A stretch of DNA of 64,000 bases, from positions 1 through 64,000 of the forward strand of contig CALJAM010000012.1 of NCBI GenBank assembly GCA_938027685.1, read 5' to 3'. Positions 1 to 12,324 of this stretch are shown piece by piece. Source of the stretch: an uncultured Bryobacteraceae bacterium (GTDB lineage Bacteria; Acidobacteriota; Terriglobia; Bryobacterales; Bryobacteraceae). The first letter of the stretch is position 1. Each line of letters begins with the position of its first letter. A program made the translations under genes and the position numbers. A model generated the notes under the pieces. The model did no database searches. It was not told the DNA's origin and saw only the letters and a program-made list of their open reading frames with translations.

Positions 1-1
1 G

Positions 2-142
<141 letters not shown>

Positions 143-160
143 GGGTTGGAAGTCAAGGCG

Positions 161-484
<324 letters not shown>

Positions 485-566
485 CAGGAGGGTGGAGACG
501 GCAGGCGCGCCTCGCTGCCGGTTACAGGCGCCGGCCAGCGCTGCGGGCTTGCCTCCCGGCTAAGCG

Positions 567-1199
567 ATGATCCCAGGAATCCTTGGCAAGAAGATTGGCA
601 TGACCCAGGTCTTCCGGCCGGACGGGCAGGTGGTGCCCGTGACGCTGCTCAAGGCTGGGCCCTGCGTAGTCGTGCAGCGCAAGACCCCGCTGCGCGACGG
701 CTACGACGCCATTCAGCTCGGGCTGCTCGAGTACGTGAAGAGCTCGCGCATCAACAAACCGATGAAGGGACACCTGGCCAAGGCCGGCGTCGACGGGATC
801 CGTTTCCTGCGCGAGATTCGGTTGCGGCCCGGGGATCCGGACTTTAAACCGGGCGACCGTATCCTGGTGGACCAGTTCCGGCCCTCTGACCGCGTGGATG
901 TGACCGGAATCAGCAAGGGCCGGGGTTTTGCGGGGTTCGTCAAGCGTCACCACTTCCGCGGCGGCCCGGCGACCCACGGCTCCATGTTCCATCGGGCGCC
1001 CGGCTCGATCGGGGCGTCCAGCTTTCCGTCGCGCGTTTGGCCGGGCATGCGGATGGCCGGTCACATGGGGAACCAGCGTGTGACGGTGCGCAACCTGGAG
1101 GTCATCGAAGTTCACCCGGAAGACAACCTGCTTGTGGTGAAAGGTGCGGTGCCGGGTCCCAACGGCGGCTACGTCATCGTGCGCCGCGCCAAGAGGTAG
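567..1199 (+). CDS. rplC: 50S ribosomal protein L3
   Basis: The 210-residue product begins [13 protein letters not shown] after MIP and contains [16 protein letters not shown], the L3 extension that reaches toward the peptidyl-transferase centre. L3 is an early assembly protein that binds 23S rRNA directly. An 82-base gap separates it from rpsJ, unusually long for this cluster, and no good Shine-Dalgarno sequence precedes the ATG. The gap holds a weak hairpin (GGCAG 500-504 with CTGCC 515-519) that could be regulatory; this is speculative. Confidence 0.97.
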   Translation: MIPGILGKKIGMTQVFRPDGQVVPVTLLKAGPCVVVQRKTPLRDGYDAIQLGLLEYVKSSRINKPMKGHLAKAGVDGIRFLREIRLRPGDPDFKPGDRILVDQFRPSDRVDVTGISKGRGFAGFVKRHHFRGGPATHGSMFHRAPGSIGASSFPSRVWPGMRMAGHMGNQRVTVRNLEVIEVHPEDNLLVVKGAVPGPNGGYVIVRRAKR

Positions 1200-1203
1200 C
1201 GCC

Positions 1204-1833
1204 ATGCCGATCGTGGACGTCTTCGATTTAAACAACCAGAAGGTAGGGGAGCTGGAGCTGGCCGACGAGGTGTTTGCCGCGGAAGTGAACGAGCATCTGC
1301 TCTACGAGGCGGTGCGGCACTACCTGGCTTGCCGGCGCCGCGGTACCGCCAAGACGAAGACCCGCGGCGAGGTGCACGGCTCGGGGCGCAAGCTCTGGCG
1401 CCAGAAGGGCACCGGTCGTGCGCGCGTCGGCTCGATCCGCTCGCCCCTGTGGCGCCACGGCGGCACGGTGCACGGACCGGTGCCGCGCGATTACAGTTAC
1501 CGGCTCCCGCGCAAGATGCTGCTCGGCGCCCTGCGCTCGGCCCTCTCCGCCAAGCTGCGCGACGGGGAATTGAAGGTCATCCGTTCCTTCGATCTGCCCG
1601 ATCACAAGACGCGCACGGTGAAGGCGGCGCTCGAGCGGCTCCAGGCGCGCAAGACCGTGCTTTTGGTGGACAACGACCACAACAACCGGAACCTGATTCT
1701 CGGCTCGCGCAATCTGCCGGGAGTCACCCTGTTGACCAGCCGCGAGCTCACCACCTATGACCTGCTGGGGCACGAGCAGGTGCTGCTGTCGGAGGCCGCG
1801 GCGCGAAAGCTTTCCGAGGGCCTGAAGCCATGA
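1204..1833 (+). CDS. rplD: 50S ribosomal protein L4
   Basis: The 209-residue product starts MPIVDVFDLNNQKVGELEL and carries the L4 loop motif GTGRARVGSIRSPLW, which lines the nascent-chain exit tunnel. ATG 1204 lies four bases after the rplC stop and gives the conserved N terminus; in-frame starts further upstream run into rplC. In enterobacteria L4 also represses its own operon, but the sequence does not show whether that holds here. Confidence 0.96.
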   Translation: MPIVDVFDLNNQKVGELELADEVFAAEVNEHLLYEAVRHYLACRRRGTAKTKTRGEVHGSGRKLWRQKGTGRARVGSIRSPLWRHGGTVHGPVPRDYSYRLPRKMLLGALRSALSAKLRDGELKVIRSFDLPDHKTRTVKAALERLQARKTVLLVDNDHNNRNLILGSRNLPGVTLLTSRELTTYDLLGHEQVLLSEAAARKLSEGLKP

Positions 1834-2117
1834 ATCTCTACGACATTCTCCGCCGCCCGCTGATCACCGAAAAGGCCATGAGCAAGAAGGAAAGCGAGCG
1901 GACGCTGTGCTTTGAAGTGCCGGTGGAGGCCAACAAGACCCAGATCCGTGCCGCGGTCGAGAAGATTTTCAAAGTCCAGGTCGAAGACGTGCGCACCAGC
2001 GTGGTTCCAGGCAAGCTGCGCCGCCGCGGCCGCTTTGCCGGCTACCGACCGGAGTGGAAGAAGGCCTACGTCAAGCTGAAGCCCGGGCAGAAGATGCCCG
2101 AGTTCGTGGAGGTCTGA
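1830..2117 (+). CDS. rplW: 50S ribosomal protein L23
   Basis: The 95-residue L23 has the typical start [17 protein letters not shown] and the basic segment [19 protein letters not shown]23 sits at the tunnel exit, where it is the docking site for trigger factor and for the signal recognition particle; the SRP GTPase gene ffh lies elsewhere in this window. Its ATG overlaps the rplD stop (ATGA), indicating translational coupling. Confidence 0.96.
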   Translation: MNLYDILRRPLITEKAMSKKESERTLCFEVPVEANKTQIRAAVEKIFKVQVEDVRTSVVPGKLRRRGRFAGYRPEWKKAYVKLKPGQKMPEFVEV

Positions 2118-2118
2118 G

Positions 2119-2940
<822 letters not shown>

Positions 2941-3225
2941 ATGGGGCGCTCGCTCAAGAAGGGACCGTTCGTGGATGACCACCTGCTGGAGAAGATCCGG
3001 CAGCTCAACGAGCGCAACGAGAAGAAGGTCATCCGCACCTGGTCGCGGCGCTCGACGATCATCCCCGAGTTCGTGGGGCACACCATCGCGGTGCACAACG
3101 GCAAGAAGTTCATCCCCGTCTACATCACCGAGAACATGGTGGGTCACAAGCTCGGGGAGTTCGCGCCTACGCGGACCTTCAAAGGGCACGCGGCCAAGGG
3201 CGAGAAGACCGCCAAGCCGGCGTAA
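2941..3225 (+). CDS. rpsS: 30S ribosomal protein S19
   Basis: The 94-residue product starts [16 protein letters not shown] and contains [17 protein letters not shown], both diagnostic of S19. It binds the 16S rRNA head together with S13, which is encoded further along this cluster. Its ATG begins at the base after the rplB stop. Length is normal, with a short lysine-rich tail. Confidence 0.97.
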   Translation: MGRSLKKGPFVDDHLLEKIRQLNERNEKKVIRTWSRRSTIIPEFVGHTIAVHNGKKFIPVYITENMVGHKLGEFAPTRTFKGHAAKGEKTAKPA

Positions 3226-3242
3226 AGGGGGAAGGCAGCTTC

Positions 3243-3584
3243 ATGGAAGCGAGAGCGGAAGCCAGATACATTCGGGTATCGCCGCGCAAGGCGCGCCTGG
3301 TGGTGGATTTGATCCGCGGGCGCAAGGCGGGAGAGGCTCTCACCATCCTACGCACGACAAACAAGCGCATTGCGCCCGTGGTCGAGAAAGTTTTGCGCTC
3401 GGCCATTGCCAACGCCGAGCAAAGCGCCAGCGAGGTGGACGTGGACGAGCTGATCGTCAAGGAAGCCTACGTGAACGAGGGTCCGCGGATGAAGCGCATC
3501 CGGCCCGCACCCATGGGGCGCGCCCACCGCTACCAGCGGCGGATGGCGCACATCGCGATCACCCTGGCGGAGGCCGAAGAGTAG
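3243..3584 (+). CDS. rplV: 50S ribosomal protein L22
   Basis: The 113-residue L22 has YIRVSPRKARLVVDLIRG near its N terminus and the tunnel beta-hairpin motif RIRPAPMGRAHRYQRR. The hairpin lines the exit tunnel near the macrolide site and looks complete. A GGGGGAAGG sequence lies just upstream of the ATG as ribosome binding site. The stop codon abuts the rpsC ATG. Confidence 0.97.
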   Translation: MEARAEARYIRVSPRKARLVVDLIRGRKAGEALTILRTTNKRIAPVVEKVLRSAIANAEQSASEVDVDELIVKEAYVNEGPRMKRIRPAPMGRAHRYQRRMAHIAITLAEAEE

Positions 3585-4457
3585 ATGGGCCAGAAAACAC
3601 ATCCCTACGGATTTCGCCTCGGCTACACGAAGACCTGGCGGTCTCGCTGGTACGCCGAGCACGACTACGCGAAGCTGCTTCAGGAAGATCTTCGTCTGAA
3701 GGACCTGCTGCGCGAGCGCTTCAAGCCTGCCGGCGTGAGCTCGGTGGAGATCGATCGGCCGGGCAACAAGCTGCGCATCACGATCCGTGCTTCGCGCCCC
3801 GGTCTCATCATCGGCCGCAAGGGCGCGGAGATCGAAAAGCTCAAGCAGGATCTGATGCAGCAGACGGGACGCGAGGTTTTCATCGACATCCAGGAGGTGC
3901 CGCGGCCGGAGCTGGACGCGCAACTAGTGGCCGAATCCATCGCGCTGCAACTGGAAAAGCGCGTGGCCTTCCGCCGCGCCATGCGCAAAGCCGTGGACTC
4001 GGCCTTGCGTTTCGGCTGCAAGGGCATCAAAGTGATGGTCTCAGGCCGACTGAACGGGGCCGAGATCGCGCGCAGCGAGTGGTACCTGCAAGGGCAGCTT
4101 CCGCTACACACGCTGCGGGCCGATATCGACTACGGTTTTTCGGAAGCCTTCACTACGTACGGCGTCATCGGGGTGAAGTGCTGGATTTACAAAGGCGAGA
4201 TCCTGGAGCCGTTCCCGCGGAAGACGTCGCTCGAACCCGAGCCGCGCCGGCTGCCGCGCGAGCGCCGGGAGCGCCCGCCTCGGCCCGCCCCTGAGGCGGC
4301 TCCGGCCGTGCCGCCGCCGCCCCCGCCGGAGGCCTCCGCCTCCGTGCGACCCCCGGTGACGCCGCCGCTGGCGCCCCCGCAGCCCGCCTGGAAGCAGGAG
4401 GGTAAGGCGGAGACTGCGCCGCCCGCGGAATCCGAGAATCCGACGGAAGGGAGTTGA
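3585..4457 (+). CDS. rpsC: 30S ribosomal protein S3 with long proline-rich tail
   Basis: Residues 1-210 are a normal S3: [12 protein letters not shown] start, KH-type RNA-binding motif [13 protein letters not shown] around 74-86, and the C-terminal domain ending near [16 protein letters not shown]3 lies at the mRNA entry channel and contributes to helicase activity. Residues 211-290 form an extra tail of about 80 residues, first Arg/Glu/Pro-rich and then Pro/Ala-rich with a run of seven prolines. Most bacterial S3 proteins end near 210-235, so the tail is unusual but there is no frame disruption. Confidence 0.97.
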   Translation: MGQKTHPYGFRLGYTKTWRSRWYAEHDYAKLLQEDLRLKDLLRERFKPAGVSSVEIDRPGNKLRITIRASRPGLIIGRKGAEIEKLKQDLMQQTGREVFIDIQEVPRPELDAQLVAESIALQLEKRVAFRRAMRKAVDSALRFGCKGIKVMVSGRLNGAEIARSEWYLQGQLPLHTLRADIDYGFSEAFTTYGVIGVKCWIYKGEILEPFPRKTSLEPEPRRLPRERRERPPRPAPEAAPAVPPPPPPEASASVRPPVTPPLAPPQPAWKQEGKAETAPPAESENPTEGS

Positions 4458-4460
4458 GCC

Positions 4461-4880
4461 ATGCCGTTGATGCCCAAAAAGGTCAAGTACCGTAAGCAGC
4501 ACCGCGGGCGCATGAAAGGCAAGGCCTGGCGGGGCAATACGCTGGCCTTCGGTGACTACGGTTTGAAGGCCTTGGAGTGCGCCTGGATCACCGATCGGCA
4601 GATCGAAGCCGCCCGCATCGCCATTACGCGTTTCATCAAGCGCGGCGGCAAGCTCTGGATTCGGATCTTTCCCGACAAACCGATCACAAAGAAGCCGGCT
4701 GAGAGCCGTATGGGCAAGGGCAAAGGCTCGCCCGAAGGCTGGGTGGCGGTCGTCCGGCCGGGGCGGATCCTGTTCGAAATGGAAGGCGTGCCGCGGGATC
4801 GCGCCGAGGAGGCCATGCGCTTGGCCGCGCATAAGCTGCCCATCGCCACCAAATTCATCGCCCGCGAAGCGGTGGCCTGA
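4461..4880 (+). CDS. rplP: 50S ribosomal protein L16
   Basis: The 139-residue product begins [19 protein letters not shown] and contains [18 protein letters not shown], the L16 loop near the A-site tRNA elbow. L16 organises the A-site region of 23S rRNA and is a late assembly protein. It follows rpsC by three bases and has standard length. Confidence 0.97.
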   Translation: MPLMPKKVKYRKQHRGRMKGKAWRGNTLAFGDYGLKALECAWITDRQIEAARIAITRFIKRGGKLWIRIFPDKPITKKPAESRMGKGKGSPEGWVAVVRPGRILFEMEGVPRDRAEEAMRLAAHKLPIATKFIAREAVA

Positions 4881-4892
4881 GGAGCAGGGTTC

Positions 4893-5105
4893 ATGAAGGC
4901 GGCGAAGTTTCGCGAGCTGGAGAGCAAGGAGCTCGAGAGTCGCTTGCAGGAGATCAACGAGGAGCTGTTGCGGCTGCGGTTCCAGCTCTCGCTGGGACAG
5001 ACGGAAGCGCTCAAGAAGTACCGTGCGCTCAAGAAGGACCGCGCGCGGGTGTTGACCATCCTGCGCGAGCGCGAGTTGGCGGCGGCCAAGGAGGGCGCTA
5101 ACTGA
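4893..5105 (+). CDS. rpmC: 50S ribosomal protein L29
   Basis: A 70-residue two-helix protein with the L29 pattern ([22 protein letters not shown], then [17 protein letters not shown]). L29 sits beside L23 at the tunnel exit. A GAGGAGCAGGG sequence precedes the ATG. Length and position between rplP and rpsQ are canonical. Confidence 0.95.
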   Translation: MKAAKFRELESKELESRLQEINEELLRLRFQLSLGQTEALKKYRALKKDRARVLTILRERELAAAKEGAN

Positions 5106-5108
5106 GCG

Positions 5109-5420
5109 ATGACGGAGCAGAAGACGCAGGGGCGCAAACAGGAGAAGATCGGAGTGGTGGTCTCGACCAAGATGCGGAAGACCATCGTGGTCGAGGTCGA
5201 GCGCCGGGCGCCGCACCCGCTCTACAAGAAGGTCGTGGCGCGGCGCAAGAAGTTCTACGCCCATGACGAGGAGGAGACCGCGCGCGTGGGCGACACGGTG
5301 CGCATCGTGGAGTCGCGCCCGCTGAGCCGGCTGAAGCGGTGGCGGCTGGTGGAAGTGATCCGCCGGGCCGCCTTGCCGGAGGTGGAGGCGCCCGTGGAGC
5401 CGACCGAAGAACTCAGTTGA
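5109..5420 (+). CDS. rpsQ: 30S ribosomal protein S17
   Basis: The OB-fold core of S17 is clear in [18 protein letters not shown] and [21 protein letters not shown]. At 103 residues it is longer than the usual 80-90 because of a short polar N-terminal stretch and an acidic C-terminal tail ending [13 protein letters not shown]17 binds 16S rRNA early in assembly. It starts three bases after rpmC. Confidence 0.96.
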   Translation: MTEQKTQGRKQEKIGVVVSTKMRKTIVVEVERRAPHPLYKKVVARRKKFYAHDEEETARVGDTVRIVESRPLSRLKRWRLVEVIRRAALPEVEAPVEPTEELS

Positions 5421-5430
5421 GGAGAAGGCC

Positions 5431-5799
5431 ATGATCGGAATGCGAACCATCCTGGAGGTGGCCGACAACAGCGGGGCCCGCAAGCTCCAGTGCATCCTTC
5501 CCGAAGGCGGTGACAAAGGCTTGCGGGCCGGCTTGGGCGACGTGGTCACCGCCAGCGTCAAGGAGGCCACTCCGGATTCGCCCATCAAGAAAGGCAAAGT
5601 GGTGCGCTGCGTGATCGTGCGCATGCGCAAGGAGACGCGGCGCAAGGACGGCACTTATATCCGCTTCGATTCCAACGCGGCCGTACTCATCAACCAGGAA
5701 GGCGAACCCATCGGCACGCGCGTCTTCGGACCCGTGGCGCGCGAGCTGCGCGAGAAACGGTTCATGAAGATCGTCTCGCTGGCCCCGGAGGTGCTCTGA
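5431..5799 (+). CDS. rplN: 50S ribosomal protein L14
   Basis: The 122-residue L14 has [19 protein letters not shown] at its N terminus and [14 protein letters not shown] plus [19 protein letters not shown]. It forms part of the intersubunit face and contacts L19, whose gene is also in this window. A GGAGAAGG site lies six bases upstream. Its stop overlaps the rplX start by one base. Confidence 0.97.
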   Translation: MIGMRTILEVADNSGARKLQCILPEGGDKGLRAGLGDVVTASVKEATPDSPIKKGKVVRCVIVRMRKETRRKDGTYIRFDSNAAVLINQEGEPIGTRVFGPVARELREKRFMKIVSLAPEVL

Positions 5800-6164
5800 T
5801 GGCGCGGCGCAAGAAGTTGGAAGAGCCGCTACGCATCAATTTGCGCAAGGACGACCTGGTCGAGGTCATCGCCGGCCGGGACCGGGGCAAGCGCGGCCGG
5901 GTCCTGAAGGTGGACCGCTGGCGGGGGCGGGTGCTGGTGGAAGGCGTCATGATGGTCAAGCGCCATCTGCGGCGCAACCCGGCGCGCGGGATCAAGGGCG
6001 GGATCGCCGAGCGGGAAAGCCCCATCCACGTCTCCAACGTGATGATCGTCTGCTCGAGCTGCGGTCCCACGCGGATCGCACACAAGGTGGAGACCGTCGG
6101 GGGCAAGAGCCGCCGCACGCGCATCTGCCGCAAGTGCGGCGCGCCGCTGGACAAGAGGGCGTGA
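5799..6164 (+). CDS. rplX: 50S ribosomal protein L24, four-cysteine form
   Basis: The KOW motif [20 protein letters not shown] (residues 19-38) identifies L24, an assembly initiator for the large subunit. At 121 residues it is slightly long. Cys85, Cys88, Cys110 and Cys113 form a CxxC...CxxC arrangement in the C-terminal half, consistent with a zinc ribbon. The TGATGG junction with rplN implies coupled translation. Confidence 0.95.
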   Translation: MARRKKLEEPLRINLRKDDLVEVIAGRDRGKRGRVLKVDRWRGRVLVEGVMMVKRHLRRNPARGIKGGIAERESPIHVSNVMIVCSSCGPTRIAHKVETVGGKSRRTRICRKCGAPLDKRA

Positions 6165-6167
6165 GAG

Positions 6168-6710
6168 ATGGCAGCCAGGCTGAAGGAACACTACCGCAGC
6201 ACGGTGGTGCCGGCCCTGATGAAGGAGTTCGGCTACAAGAACGTGATGGCCGTGCCGCGGCTGGAGAAAATCACCATCAACATGGGCCTGGGCGAGGCCA
6301 GCCAGAATCCCAAGCTGCTCGACAGCGCGGTACAGGAACTGGCCTTGATCGCCGGCCAGCGGCCCGTCATCACCCGGGCGCGCAAGTCCATCGCGGCCTT
6401 CAAGCTGCGTGCTGGCATGACCATTGGCTGCATGGTGACCATACGCGGCGATCGCATGTACGAGTTCTTGGACCGGCTCATCAACGTGGCCCTGCCGCGC
6501 GTTCGCGATTTCCGCGGCCTCTCGACGAAGAGTTTCGACGGACGGGGGAATTACACGCTGGGTCTGCGCGACCAGCTCGTGTTTCCCGAGATTGACTACA
6601 ACAAGGTGGACAAGATCAAGGGCATGAACATCACCATCACCACCACGGCCCGGACCGACGCGGAAGGGCTGGCCCTGCTGAAACATCTCGGCATGCCCTT
6701 CCGGCAGTAG
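6168..6710 (+). CDS. rplE: 50S ribosomal protein L5
   Basis: The 180-residue product shows L5 motifs [20 protein letters not shown] and [15 protein letters not shown], with the typical end [12 protein letters not shown]5 binds 5S rRNA together with L18, also encoded here, and contacts the P-site tRNA. Start, length and position after rplX are canonical. Confidence 0.97.
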   Translation: MAARLKEHYRSTVVPALMKEFGYKNVMAVPRLEKITINMGLGEASQNPKLLDSAVQELALIAGQRPVITRARKSIAAFKLRAGMTIGCMVTIRGDRMYEFLDRLINVALPRVRDFRGLSTKSFDGRGNYTLGLRDQLVFPEIDYNKVDKIKGMNITITTTARTDAEGLALLKHLGMPFRQ

Positions 6711-6737
6711 TCGGGCAGGAGGAGTTCGACAACACCG

Positions 6738-6947
6738 ATGGCTACGGTAGCCAAGATCGCCAAGGACAAGAAGCTGTTGGAGGCTAAGAAGAAAGGGATT
6801 CCCAAGCTGCGCGTGCGGCACCGCAATCGCTGCTGGCGCTGCGGGCGCCCGCGCGGTTTTCTGCGGAAGTTCCAGCTCTGCCGCATCTGCTTCCGGCAAC
6901 TGGCGCTGGCGGGCGAAATTCCAGGCGTCATCAAGGCGAGCTGGTAG
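6738..6947 (+). CDS. rpsZ: 30S ribosomal protein S14, zinc-binding type Z
   Basis: A 69-residue short-form S14 with a zinc ribbon: Cys32, Cys35, Cys48 and Cys51 in [11 protein letters not shown]...CRICFRQL. It ends in the conserved IPGVIKASW. This is the zinc-dependent (C+) paralogue rather than the longer zinc-free form. S14 is a late-binding head protein. An AGGAGG site lies 12 bases upstream of the ATG. Confidence 0.96.
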   Translation: MATVAKIAKDKKLLEAKKKGIPKLRVRHRNRCWRCGRPRGFLRKFQLCRICFRQLALAGEIPGVIKASW

Positions 6948-6959
6948 AAGGAGCGGCGC

Positions 6960-7352
6960 ATGACGACGGATGTGATTGCGGACATGCTCACGCGCATCCG
7001 CAACGCGTTGCGGGCTCGGCAACCCAAGGTCGACGTGCCCGCCTCGCGTCTGAAGACGGAAATCGCACGGGTGCTCAAGGAAGAAGGCTACATTCTGAAC
7101 TACAAGGTAGCGGAGGAGGGCGCCCGCAAGACCATCAAGATCTACCTCAAATACCACAACAACCGCCCGGTCATCACGCAGCTCAAGCGGGTCTCGCGCC
7201 CGGGCTGTCGCATCTACGTCAGCCGGGACGAGATTAAGCCCGTGTTGGGCGGGATGGGCATTTCGATCCTCTCCACGCCCAAGGGCGTCATGACCGGCCG
7301 TCAGGCCCGGCGCGAAGGCGTGGGAGGCGAGCTGCTGTGCGTGGTCGAGTAA
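6960..7352 (+). CDS. rpsH: 30S ribosomal protein S8
   Basis: The 130-residue S8 begins with [17 protein letters not shown] and ends in the conserved [16 protein letters not shown] then [10 protein letters not shown]8 binds helix 21 of 16S rRNA and in E. coli represses the spc operon. I did not find a recognisable S8 operator upstream of rplE. A GAAGGAG site precedes the ATG. Confidence 0.97.
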   Translation: MTTDVIADMLTRIRNALRARQPKVDVPASRLKTEIARVLKEEGYILNYKVAEEGARKTIKIYLKYHNNRPVITQLKRVSRPGCRIYVSRDEIKPVLGGMGISILSTPKGVMTGRQARREGVGGELLCVVE

Positions 7353-7377
7353 CCGCGATCCGCGGAGTGAGACGGTC

Positions 7378-7914
7378 ATGTCGAGGATAGGCAAGAAACC
7401 GATCCCCATACCGCAGGGGGTGAAGGTCAGCATAGGCCGCGAGGTTGTCGTCGAGGGTCCCAAGGGACGGCTTACCGTGCCCGTCCCGCAGGGCATCCGT
7501 GTCGAGCAGAGGGACGGCCATCTGGTGGTGGAGCGGGACGATGATCGCTACGCCGCGCTGCACGGGCTCACGCGCGCCTTGGCGGCCAACGCGGTCGAAG
7601 GAGTTTCCAAGGGGTTCGTGCGTGAGCTGGACATCGTAGGCATCGGGTATCGCGCCGAGCAAAAGGGCCGCGTCCTGATCCTGAACCTGGGTTACTCCCA
7701 TCCGATCGAGTTCGTGCTGCCCCAGGGGGTCGAAGCGCGGGTGGACAAGATGACTCATATTGTCATCAGCGGCGCGGACAAGCAACTGGTCGGGCAGGTG
7801 GCGGCGAACCTGCGCGCCCTGCGCCCGCCCGACCCTTACAAGAACAAAGGCATCCGCTATAGCGACGAGAAGCTGCGCAAGAAGGTGGGCAAGACCGGAG
7901 CGGGTGGCAAATGA
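7378..7914 (+). CDS. rplF: 50S ribosomal protein L6
   Basis: Starts [16 protein letters not shown] and ends [23 protein letters not shown], both classic for L6. At 178 residues it is normal length with two tandem similar alpha/beta domains. L6 lies near the sarcin-ricin loop. Its stop codon overlaps the rplR ATG (ATGA), indicating coupling. Confidence 0.97.
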   Translation: MSRIGKKPIPIPQGVKVSIGREVVVEGPKGRLTVPVPQGIRVEQRDGHLVVERDDDRYAALHGLTRALAANAVEGVSKGFVRELDIVGIGYRAEQKGRVLILNLGYSHPIEFVLPQGVEARVDKMTHIVISGADKQLVGQVAANLRALRPPDPYKNKGIRYSDEKLRKKVGKTGAGGK

Positions 7915-8270
7915 TCCAGAAGATCCCGAGGAATCAATTACGGCTTCGCATCCATCGCCGTATCCGCAAGAAGGTGCGGGGCACGCCGGAGCGGCCCCGC
8001 CTGGCTGTGTTCCGCAGCCTGCGGCATATTTACGCCCAGGTGATCGACGATACGCGCGGGCACACCTTAGCGGCAGCTTCGTCGCTGGAAAAGGGCCGTA
8101 CGGCCAACGGCGGCAACGTGCAGGGCGCTCGCGAGGTGGGCCGCCTGATCGCCGAACGCGCCCTGGCCAAGGGTATCCGCAAGGTGGTGTTCGACCGCGG
8201 CGGTTACCGTTACCACGGGCGGGTGAAGGCGCTGGCCGACGCGGCGCGCGAAGCCGGACTGGAGTTTTGA
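7911..8270 (+). CDS. rplR: 50S ribosomal protein L18
   Basis: The 119-residue L18 shows [21 protein letters not shown] and [18 protein letters not shown], then the conserved [18 protein letters not shown]18 delivers 5S rRNA to the large subunit together with L5. Start overlaps rplF by four bases. Confidence 0.97.
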   Translation: MIQKIPRNQLRLRIHRRIRKKVRGTPERPRLAVFRSLRHIYAQVIDDTRGHTLAAASSLEKGRTANGGNVQGAREVGRLIAERALAKGIRKVVFDRGGYRYHGRVKALADAAREAGLEF

Positions 8271-8274
8271 CGCT

Positions 8275-8790
8275 ATGGCAGCCCTACCAAAAGTAAGACC
8301 TGTGGATCCGCAGGGGCTGAACCTGAAAGAGCACGTGGTCTCGATCAACCGCGTCACCAAGGTCGTCAAGGGCGGCAAGAATCTCAGTTTCTCCGCCCTG
8401 GTCGTCGTGGGCGATCCCGACGCCAAGGTCGTGGGTTTCGCGATGGGCAAGGCCCGCGAAGTACCGGCCGCCATCAAGAAGGCCATCGAAGCCGCCAAAA
8501 AGAACCTGTACAAGATCAACGTCAAGGACTATACGATTCCGCACGCCGTGTTGGGGAAATTCGGCGCCGGAGAAGTCCTGCTCAAGCCGGCGCCGGAAGG
8601 CAGCGGAATCATCGCAGGCGGCGCGGTGCGCGCCATGATGGAGGCGGCGGGCATAGCCAACGTCGCCGCCAAGTGCATCGGCTCGCGCAATCCGCACAAC
8701 GTGGTGCGTGCGACCATGGATGCTCTGATGCAGCTCCGCGACCGCAACCAGGTGGCCGAGATGCGCGGGCTTCCGCCCGAAAAGCTCTGA
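8275..8790 (+). CDS. rpsE: 30S ribosomal protein S5
   Basis: The 171-residue S5 contains [18 protein letters not shown] and [16 protein letters not shown], the double-stranded RNA-binding and C-terminal S5 motifs. S5 affects decoding fidelity and forms part of the mRNA entry site with S3 and S4. It follows rplR by four bases. Confidence 0.97.
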   Translation: MAALPKVRPVDPQGLNLKEHVVSINRVTKVVKGGKNLSFSALVVVGDPDAKVVGFAMGKAREVPAAIKKAIEAAKKNLYKINVKDYTIPHAVLGKFGAGEVLLKPAPEGSGIIAGGAVRAMMEAAGIANVAAKCIGSRNPHNVVRATMDALMQLRDRNQVAEMRGLPPEKL

Positions 8791-8803
8791 AGGAGGACGG
8801 CCG

Positions 8804-8986
8804 GTGCAGCAAGGCAAGATCCGCATCCAACTGGTGCGCAGCCTGATCGGCAGACCTGAGAAACAGCGCCAGATCGTCCGCGGGTTGGGACTGCGGCGGA
8901 TCAACCAGGTGGTCGAACGACTGGACACGCCGGCCATCCGGGGCATGATCCGCAAGGTCCCGCATCTGGTGAAGGTTCTGGAGTAG
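8804..8986 (+). CDS. rpmD: 50S ribosomal protein L30
   Basis: A 60-residue L30 with GTG start, preceded by GAAGGAGG. Motifs [25 protein letters not shown] (in two overlapping parts) and [17 protein letters not shown] fit the family. L30 is a small surface protein that is absent from some bacteria. The alternative ATG in frame is not at the N terminus, so GTG 8804 is preferred. Confidence 0.95.
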   Translation: MQQGKIRIQLVRSLIGRPEKQRQIVRGLGLRRINQVVERLDTPAIRGMIRKVPHLVKVLE

Positions 8987-9011
8987 GCCGGCATCGGGCG
9001 AGGAGAAGGCG

Positions 9012-9464
9012 ATGAATCTCAGTCAACTCAAGCCTCCCCCGGGGCAAAAGCATGCGCCCAAGCGCGTGGGCCGGGGCATGGGCAGCGGGCACGGCAAAAC
9101 CGCCGGTCGCGGCACAAAGGGACAGAAGTCCATCAGCGGCTTCCGGCAGATGCGCGGCTTCGAAGGCGGGCAAATGCCCTACCACCGCCGGCTGCCCAAG
9201 CGTGGATTCACCAACATCTTCAAAAAGCAGTACGCCATTGTGAACGTGGGGCGCCTTGATCAGCTCGAGGGCGATACCTTCACGCCCGAAATCCTGCTCG
9301 AGCGGCGGGTGATCCGCAAGCTGGGCGATGGACTGAAAGTCCTGGGCGGCGGCGACCTGACCCGTCCGATCCACGTCCGCGCCCACTTGTTTTCGAAGTC
9401 CGCGCTCGAGAAGATCCAAGCCGCCGGCGGCACGGCGGAGGTGATCGACGCGGGCCGCACCTAG
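9012..9464 (+). CDS. rplO: 50S ribosomal protein L15
   Basis: The 150-residue L15 has the glycine-rich N-terminal motif [17 protein letters not shown] and the [17 protein letters not shown] segment. It is a late assembly protein that threads deeply into 23S rRNA. A GGAGAAGG site precedes the ATG. It lies immediately before secY as in most bacteria. Confidence 0.97.
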   Translation: MNLSQLKPPPGQKHAPKRVGRGMGSGHGKTAGRGTKGQKSISGFRQMRGFEGGQMPYHRRLPKRGFTNIFKKQYAIVNVGRLDQLEGDTFTPEILLERRVIRKLGDGLKVLGGGDLTRPIHVRAHLFSKSALEKIQAAGGTAEVIDAGRT

Positions 9465-9482
9465 TCCGGGGGGGCGCTAGCC

Positions 9483-10883
<1,401 letters not shown>

Positions 10884-10885
10884 AC

Positions 10886-11542
10886 ATGAGCGATGCGCTG
10901 ATCCTGTTGGGGCCGCCCGGTTCGGGCAAGGGGACACAGGCCGTGTTGCTGGCCGAACGGCTGGGTATCCCGCACATTTCGACCGGCGATATTCTCCGTG
11001 AACACGTGGCCGCCCGAACCGAGCTGGGGCGCCGCGTGGAGGCGATCATGAGCGCCGGTCAGCTTGTGCCCGACGAGCTGGTCAATACCATCGTCGAGGA
11101 GCGTTTGAGCCGCCCCGACTGCGAAGGTGGCTGCATCCTCGACGGCTACCCGCGTACCGTGGCGCAGGCCGAGCGGCTGGCGGAGGTGCTGGCGCGCCGC
11201 GGGCTGCGCCCGGTGATCGTCAACCTGGCAGTGGATTACAATGTAATTGTCACCCGTATTACTGCCCGGCGGCAGTGCCCAGTCTGCGGCGCCTCCTATA
11301 ATCTGATCACGAATCCACCGCGCGAGGACGAGCGTTGCGACCGCGACGGCGCGGCGTTGGCGGCGCGGCAGGACGACAGCGAGGAAGTGGTCAGGCGTCG
11401 ATTGGAGGCTTACGAACGGCAAACGCTGCCGCTCATCGAGTATTACCGGCAGATTGGCGTCGTCTTTCACGATGTCCCCGGCGATCGGGGCGCACCCGAG
11501 CAGATCGCCGGCCGCATCCTGGAGCTGCTGGGAAAGGGATGA
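10886..11542 (+). CDS. adk: Adenylate kinase with zinc-type LID
   Basis: Converts ATP plus AMP to two ADP. The P-loop GPPGSGKG is at residues 9-16, and the AMP-binding DGYPR at 86-90. The long LID domain carries Cys131, Cys134, Cys151 and Asp154, a C3D set that commonly coordinates zinc or a structural metal in this family. At 218 residues it is the long bacterial form. It starts two bases after secY and overlaps map by four bases. Confidence 0.97.
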   Translation: MSDALILLGPPGSGKGTQAVLLAERLGIPHISTGDILREHVAARTELGRRVEAIMSAGQLVPDELVNTIVEERLSRPDCEGGCILDGYPRTVAQAERLAEVLARRGLRPVIVNLAVDYNVIVTRITARRQCPVCGASYNLITNPPREDERCDRDGAALAARQDDSEEVVRRRLEAYERQTLPLIEYYRQIGVVFHDVPGDRGAPEQIAGRILELLGKG

Positions 11543-12324
11543 TCGTACGCAAAACGGCAGCGGAATTGGAAAAGATGCGGCGCAGCGGCCTGCTGGTCTG
11601 GCGCGTGCTCAAGGCCTTGGAGAGGATGGTGGAGCCGGGCATCAGTACGATGGATCTCGAGGTGGCGGCCGAACGGATGATCCGGGACGCCGGCGCACGC
11701 CCTGCTTTTAAGGGCTACTACGTGCCGGCGGTGGGGCGCCAGTACCCCTTTGTGCTGTGTACCTCGGTGAACGAGGAGATCGTACACGGGATGCCCTCGC
11801 CGAAGCGCGTGCTCAAGGAAGGTGACATCGTCTCGATTGACACCGGCGTCGAGCTCGAGGGTTACTACGGCGATTCGGCGATCACCGTGCCGGTGGGAAG
11901 GATCAGTCCCGAGGCGGAAAGGTTGCTGCGGGTGACGCGCGAAGCGCTCGAGCTGGCCATCGACAGGGCGCGCCAGGGAAACCGGCTGCTGGATATCAGC
12001 GCCGCGATCGAGACTCATGTGCAGGCGGCCGGCTTCTCGGTGGTGCGGGATTATGTCGGCCACGGTATCGGCACGCGCCTCCACGAGGAGCCACAGGTGC
12101 CGAACTACGTGGATCGGCGTAACGAGAATCCGCGGCTGAAGGAAGGAATGGTCCTGGCGATCGAGCCCATGGTGGCAGCGGGTCGGGCGGAAGTCGCGCT
12201 GCGGCCGGATCGCTGGACGGCGGTGACGCGGGACGGCTCCTACGCTGCCCATTTCGAGCACTGTGTGGCGGTGACCGCCAACGGTCCGCTGGTGCTGACG
12301 CGCCCGGAGGACAACGAGCCGTGA
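11539..12324 (+). CDS. map: Methionine aminopeptidase, type I
   Basis: Removes the initiator methionine from nascent proteins. From ATG 11539 (overlapping the adk stop) the product is 261 residues. The metal ligands of the pita-bread fold are visible: Asp in SIDTGVELEGYYGDS, His in GHGIGTRLHEEP, Glu in LAIEPMVA, and the final Glu/His region HFEHCVAVT. Longer in-frame starts inside adk give no conserved extension. The secY-adk-map-infA order is standard. Confidence 0.96.
   Translation: MIVRKTAAELEKMRRSGLLVWRVLKALERMVEPGISTMDLEVAAERMIRDAGARPAFKGYYVPAVGRQYPFVLCTSVNEEIVHGMPSPKRVLKEGDIVSIDTGVELEGYYGDSAITVPVGRISPEAERLLRVTREALELAIDRARQGNRLLDISAAIETHVQAAGFSVVRDYVGHGIGTRLHEEPQVPNYVDRRNENPRLKEGMVLAIEPMVAAGRAEVALRPDRWTAVTRDGSYAAHFEHCVAVTANGPLVLTRPEDNEP

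Noticed and set aside
4104-7496. Minus-strand frames of more than 500 residues across ribosomal genes
   Set aside because: They are GC-rich shadows of well-identified ribosomal proteins, with Arg/His-rich composition and no family match.
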